Assembly (NCBI RefSeq): GCF_036320655.1
Contig: NZ_CP143258.1
Coordinates: 62,001 to 126,000 of the forward strand
Direction: 5' to 3'
DNA from: Porphyromonas pogonae
GTDB lineage: Bacteria > Bacteroidota > Bacteroidia > Bacteroidales > Porphyromonadaceae
DNA: 64,000 bases
The stretch's first letter is position 1. Every line of letters begins with the position of its first letter. The notes below the pieces were generated by a model. The model saw nothing but the letters and a program-made list of their open reading frames with translations. It ran no database searches and had not been told where the DNA came from. The position numbers were made by a program, and so were the translations under genes. Positions 62,152 to 64,000 of this stretch are shown in pieces.

Positions 62152-62898
62152 GTGCTTCTCGAGACTAACGCCATAGTGCTGCATACGACTCGGTACAATG
62201 ACCGCTTCAACATCCTGCATACCTATTCGCAGGAAGCAGGAAGAGTAAATCTGCTTGTACCGGCAGCCTCACGCACATCCAAAGGCAAAAAAGGAAAGAT
62301 CTCATATCCCCTTCTCGCAGAGATAGCCTTTAGCTGCGAAGTACGTGCGCACCGCACGTTGCACTACCTCAAAGAAGCCTACCCGGTATCACCCCACCCC
62401 ACTCTACAGCAACATGTGGCCAAGCAGGGCATAGCCATAATGCTCTCCGAAATACTCTACCGCATACTCACCGTAAGCGAAAAAGACGATGAGCTGTACC
62501 ATTTCGTAAGCCAATCCCTCAACCTCCTCGAATCCATCACTACCGGGTTTGCCAACTTTCATTTGGTATTTCTCCTTAGGCTACCCATTTATCTCGGTAT
62601 ATCAGCAGACTATGAAGACATAGTCATACAACAGCGCCTACACCCTCATTATTGGTTTGATCTGCACGAAACCCGCTTTGTACCGTCTGCCCCGTTAGCC
62701 AACACGGGTATTCCCCCAAGTGAAGCAGTCTTCTTACCTCTGATTGTAAGAATGAATTACAGTAACATGCGCTACTTTCGCTTCAATCGGTTGCAACGTC
62801 GCATGATCATCGACCATCTGATCTCTTACTACAGACTCCATCTGCCGCCATTCCCACCGCTCAAATCGCCCGATATCCTCAAGGCCATGTATGACTGA
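62152..62898 (+). CDS. recO: DNA repair protein RecO
   Basis: RecO loads RecA on SSB-coated DNA with RecR. The 248-residue protein has the N-terminal OB-fold (TNAIVLHTTRYNDRFNILHT and EAGRVNLLVPAASR) and a helical C-terminal domain of the divergent Bacteroidetes type. The start is the GTG at 62152, which places MLLETNAIVLHTTRY as the N-terminus. It ends the five-gene cluster. Confidence 0.88.
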   Translation: MLLETNAIVLHTTRYNDRFNILHTYSQEAGRVNLLVPAASRTSKGKKGKISYPLLAEIAFSCEVRAHRTLHYLKEAYPVSPHPTLQQHVAKQGIAIMLSEILYRILTVSEKDDELYHFVSQSLNLLESITTGFANFHLVFLLRLPIYLGISADYEDIVIQQRLHPHYWFDLHETRFVPSAPLANTGIPPSEAVFLPLIVRMNYSNMRYFRFNRLQRRMIIDHLISYYRLHLPPFPPLKSPDILKAMYD

Positions 62899-63104
62899 CA
62901 GTGGAAAACAAAAGTAAAAAAGGCCTCATAAAATTGCATATACATGAGGTATCAGATGGAACAAGAGCAAACGAATAATAAGAGATATAAGACTCTATAA
63001 GCAATGCTTACAGCACCAATGAGCCTTCGGGACACGGCGCATAATATAGATATTTACAACATAGCTTACCTGTCTCTATACAAAATAAAAGAAGTTGAAG
63101 CAGG

Positions 63105-63380
63105 TTATTGCTTCATTTTCTCTTTCACCTCTGCCTTAAATCGCTCTACTTGTTCATCCTCAAAGATGCAATCACAGTTCTCCGGATTTTTTCGTATTCT
63201 GAGCCATCCATCTATTAACGCAGCCTTAGTATCGTATTCCCTACAGAGCTTACATAGCGCAAAGTGTATAGAAAGGCGCAATCGCTCTGTACGAGACAAA
63301 GAAGTGTGTAGGCGTTTTTCGATGAGATAAGTAGCTTGTTTGCAAGAGAGCGTAAATAGGTGTATAAATCTTTTTACCAT
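63105..63380 (-). CDS. Probable anti-sigma factor with zinc-finger-like motif
   Basis: The 91-residue protein has the pattern TLSCKQATYLIEKRLHTSLS followed by ERLRLSIHFALCKLCREY. That gives a His-x3-Cys-x2-Cys motif (HFALCKLC), as in zf-HC2 anti-sigma factors. The gene follows the ECF sigma factor gene by 4 bases if the ATG at 63380 is used. A start at 63407 would overlap the sigma gene by 23 bases; the shorter form is preferred because it keeps the zinc motif near the N-terminus. Such proteins hold the sigma factor inactive until a signal is sensed. There is no membrane helix, so it would be cytoplasmic. Confidence 0.65.
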   Translation of the reverse strand: MVKRFIHLFTLSCKQATYLIEKRLHTSLSRTERLRLSIHFALCKLCREYDTKAALIDGWLRIRKNPENCDCIFEDEQVERFKAEVKEKMKQ

Positions 63381-63384
63381 AGCA

Positions 63385-63966
63385 TTAATTTTTGAACCAA
63401 TTGACATCGATACATTTTCTCAGTTGGAGACGACTCCTTTGTAAGAGTTTCCAGTAATTACTCATCGAGAGGTTGAGTTCGTCGCATATCTCTTTTGCTT
63501 TTTGTTGTTGGAGATAGCATTTATTTACCACTACCTGCCATTGCTGAGGGAGATAGCCGAGGCATTCATCGAGTATGGTGCAGAAGCTGTCATCGTCGAG
63601 TAAAGCACTCACCGTATAGTCATCGCCCCACGAGTCTGCAACGTCGGTATCCATCCACTCACCGTTTTTATCGAAAAAGGTTTCGAAAGAGGCCGATTGT
63701 GCCGAGGTATTGTATCGCTTCTTATAAATATCTGCGACTTTGTTTTGCAAGATGCTGGTGAGCCACGTCAGAGGAGAGCTCTTGCCTTCGAACGAGCTTT
63801 GGCTTTTGTACGCCGATAAGAAAACCTCCTGCACTACGTCTTTGGCATCCTCTTTATCGGAGAGTAAATAATATGCTTTGTCCAAAAGCTTTTTATAGTA
63901 GTCATCAATCCATTTCTCCAAATCAAAGCCTGATGTCTCATTTGCGGTTTGTCGCATACTGTTCAT
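63385..63966 (-). CDS. ECF-type RNA polymerase sigma factor
   Basis: The 193-residue protein has sigma-70 region 2 (DAKDVVQEVFLSAYKSQSSF and LTWLTSILQNKVADIYKKRY) and region 4 (YLPQQWQVVVNKCYLQQQKA followed by ELNLSMSNYWKLLQRSRLQL). Length suits the ECF group. A putative anti-sigma gene follows directly. The promoter is near or beyond the window edge, so its own regulation cannot be read. Its target genes are unknown. Confidence 0.92.
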   Translation of the reverse strand: MNSMRQTANETSGFDLEKWIDDYYKKLLDKAYYLLSDKEDAKDVVQEVFLSAYKSQSSFEGKSSPLTWLTSILQNKVADIYKKRYNTSAQSASFETFFDKNGEWMDTDVADSWGDDYTVSALLDDDSFCTILDECLGYLPQQWQVVVNKCYLQQQKAKEICDELNLSMSNYWKLLQRSRLQLRKCIDVNWFKN

Positions 63967-64000
63967 AAATATTATAATGGATAATCCAGAGTATGATCAC

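Noticed and set aside
63005-63330. 108-codon + strand ORF opposite the anti-sigma gene
   Set aside because: It is the complementary strand of the anti-sigma gene with no domain; the sigma/anti-sigma arrangement supports the minus strand.

Overview
The window looks like the chromosome of a Bacteroidales bacterium, most likely a Porphyromonas-like member of the order. The evidence is a SusC/SusD pair, a TamA homologue made as a lipoprotein (TamL type), the DUF4492-cydA-cydB and psd-pssA-DUF4834 gene sets, a DPP-IV whose catalytic residues align with the P. gingivalis enzyme at +1, and many -7 boxes of the Bacteroidetes form TAnnTTTG. No rRNA, tRNA, CRISPR array or intact transposase was found. 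Most genes are core functions; the accessory content sits in a sialic acid locus and in several long intergenic regions.

Layout. 1-1639: start of a GHL10-type lipoprotein (cut by the window edge), a SufT-like Fe-S factor and LpxH. 1897-6421: a redox/peroxide-stress module, with tetR, catalase-like protein, nitroreductase and DoxX on the + strand facing Ohr and an NADP-dependent oxidoreductase on the - strand. Both transcription units begin with the same AATGAA-N6-TTCATT operator. 6364-7855: gene-poor, with an orphan promoter and terminator, a 22-bp-period repeat array, a MITE and large hairpins. 7856-12789: cytochrome bd oxidase and phosphatidylethanolamine synthesis. 13380-20668: tamB-tamL. 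21027-26226: Lrp regulator, an XseA with 44-residue repeats, ppx and ppk1. 27105-34691: thioredoxin, dnaE, DUF4298 protein, 5-FTHF cyclo-ligase, S41 protease, dCMP deaminase. 36376-48839: an eight-gene sialic acid/amino-sugar locus (lyase, AGE epimerase, SusC, SusD, MFS transporter, GH20 hexosaminidase, YhcH protein, NanM-type mutarotase). It contains no sialidase and no regulator. 49367-58146: DUF6796-like membrane protein, two paralogous beta-barrels, metK with a SAM-II-like leader and terminator, prmA, lipA, DPP-IV. 58296-63966: lipocalin, an unknown protein, rsmI, a coiled-coil lipoprotein, a YjjG-type nucleotidase, recO, and an ECF sigma factor with a probable zinc-finger anti-sigma factor.

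How the genes work together. The TetR module looks like one regulon for electrophile or organic peroxide detoxification. The nan locus would import sialic acid through SusC/D and the MFS transporter, equilibrate its anomers (NanM), cleave it (NanA), and convert ManNAc to GlcNAc (AGE). The GH20 enzyme releases further amino sugar. Free sialic acid must come from a sialidase encoded elsewhere or from other bacteria.

The least explained signals are non-coding. Three intergenic arrays have unrelated core sequences but share an exact 22-bp period and contain units in both orientations. A 187-bp MITE is present three times with intact 5-bp target duplications. Two 35-bp promoters, identical at 31 positions, point into regions without genes. 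A SAM-II-like element precedes metK.
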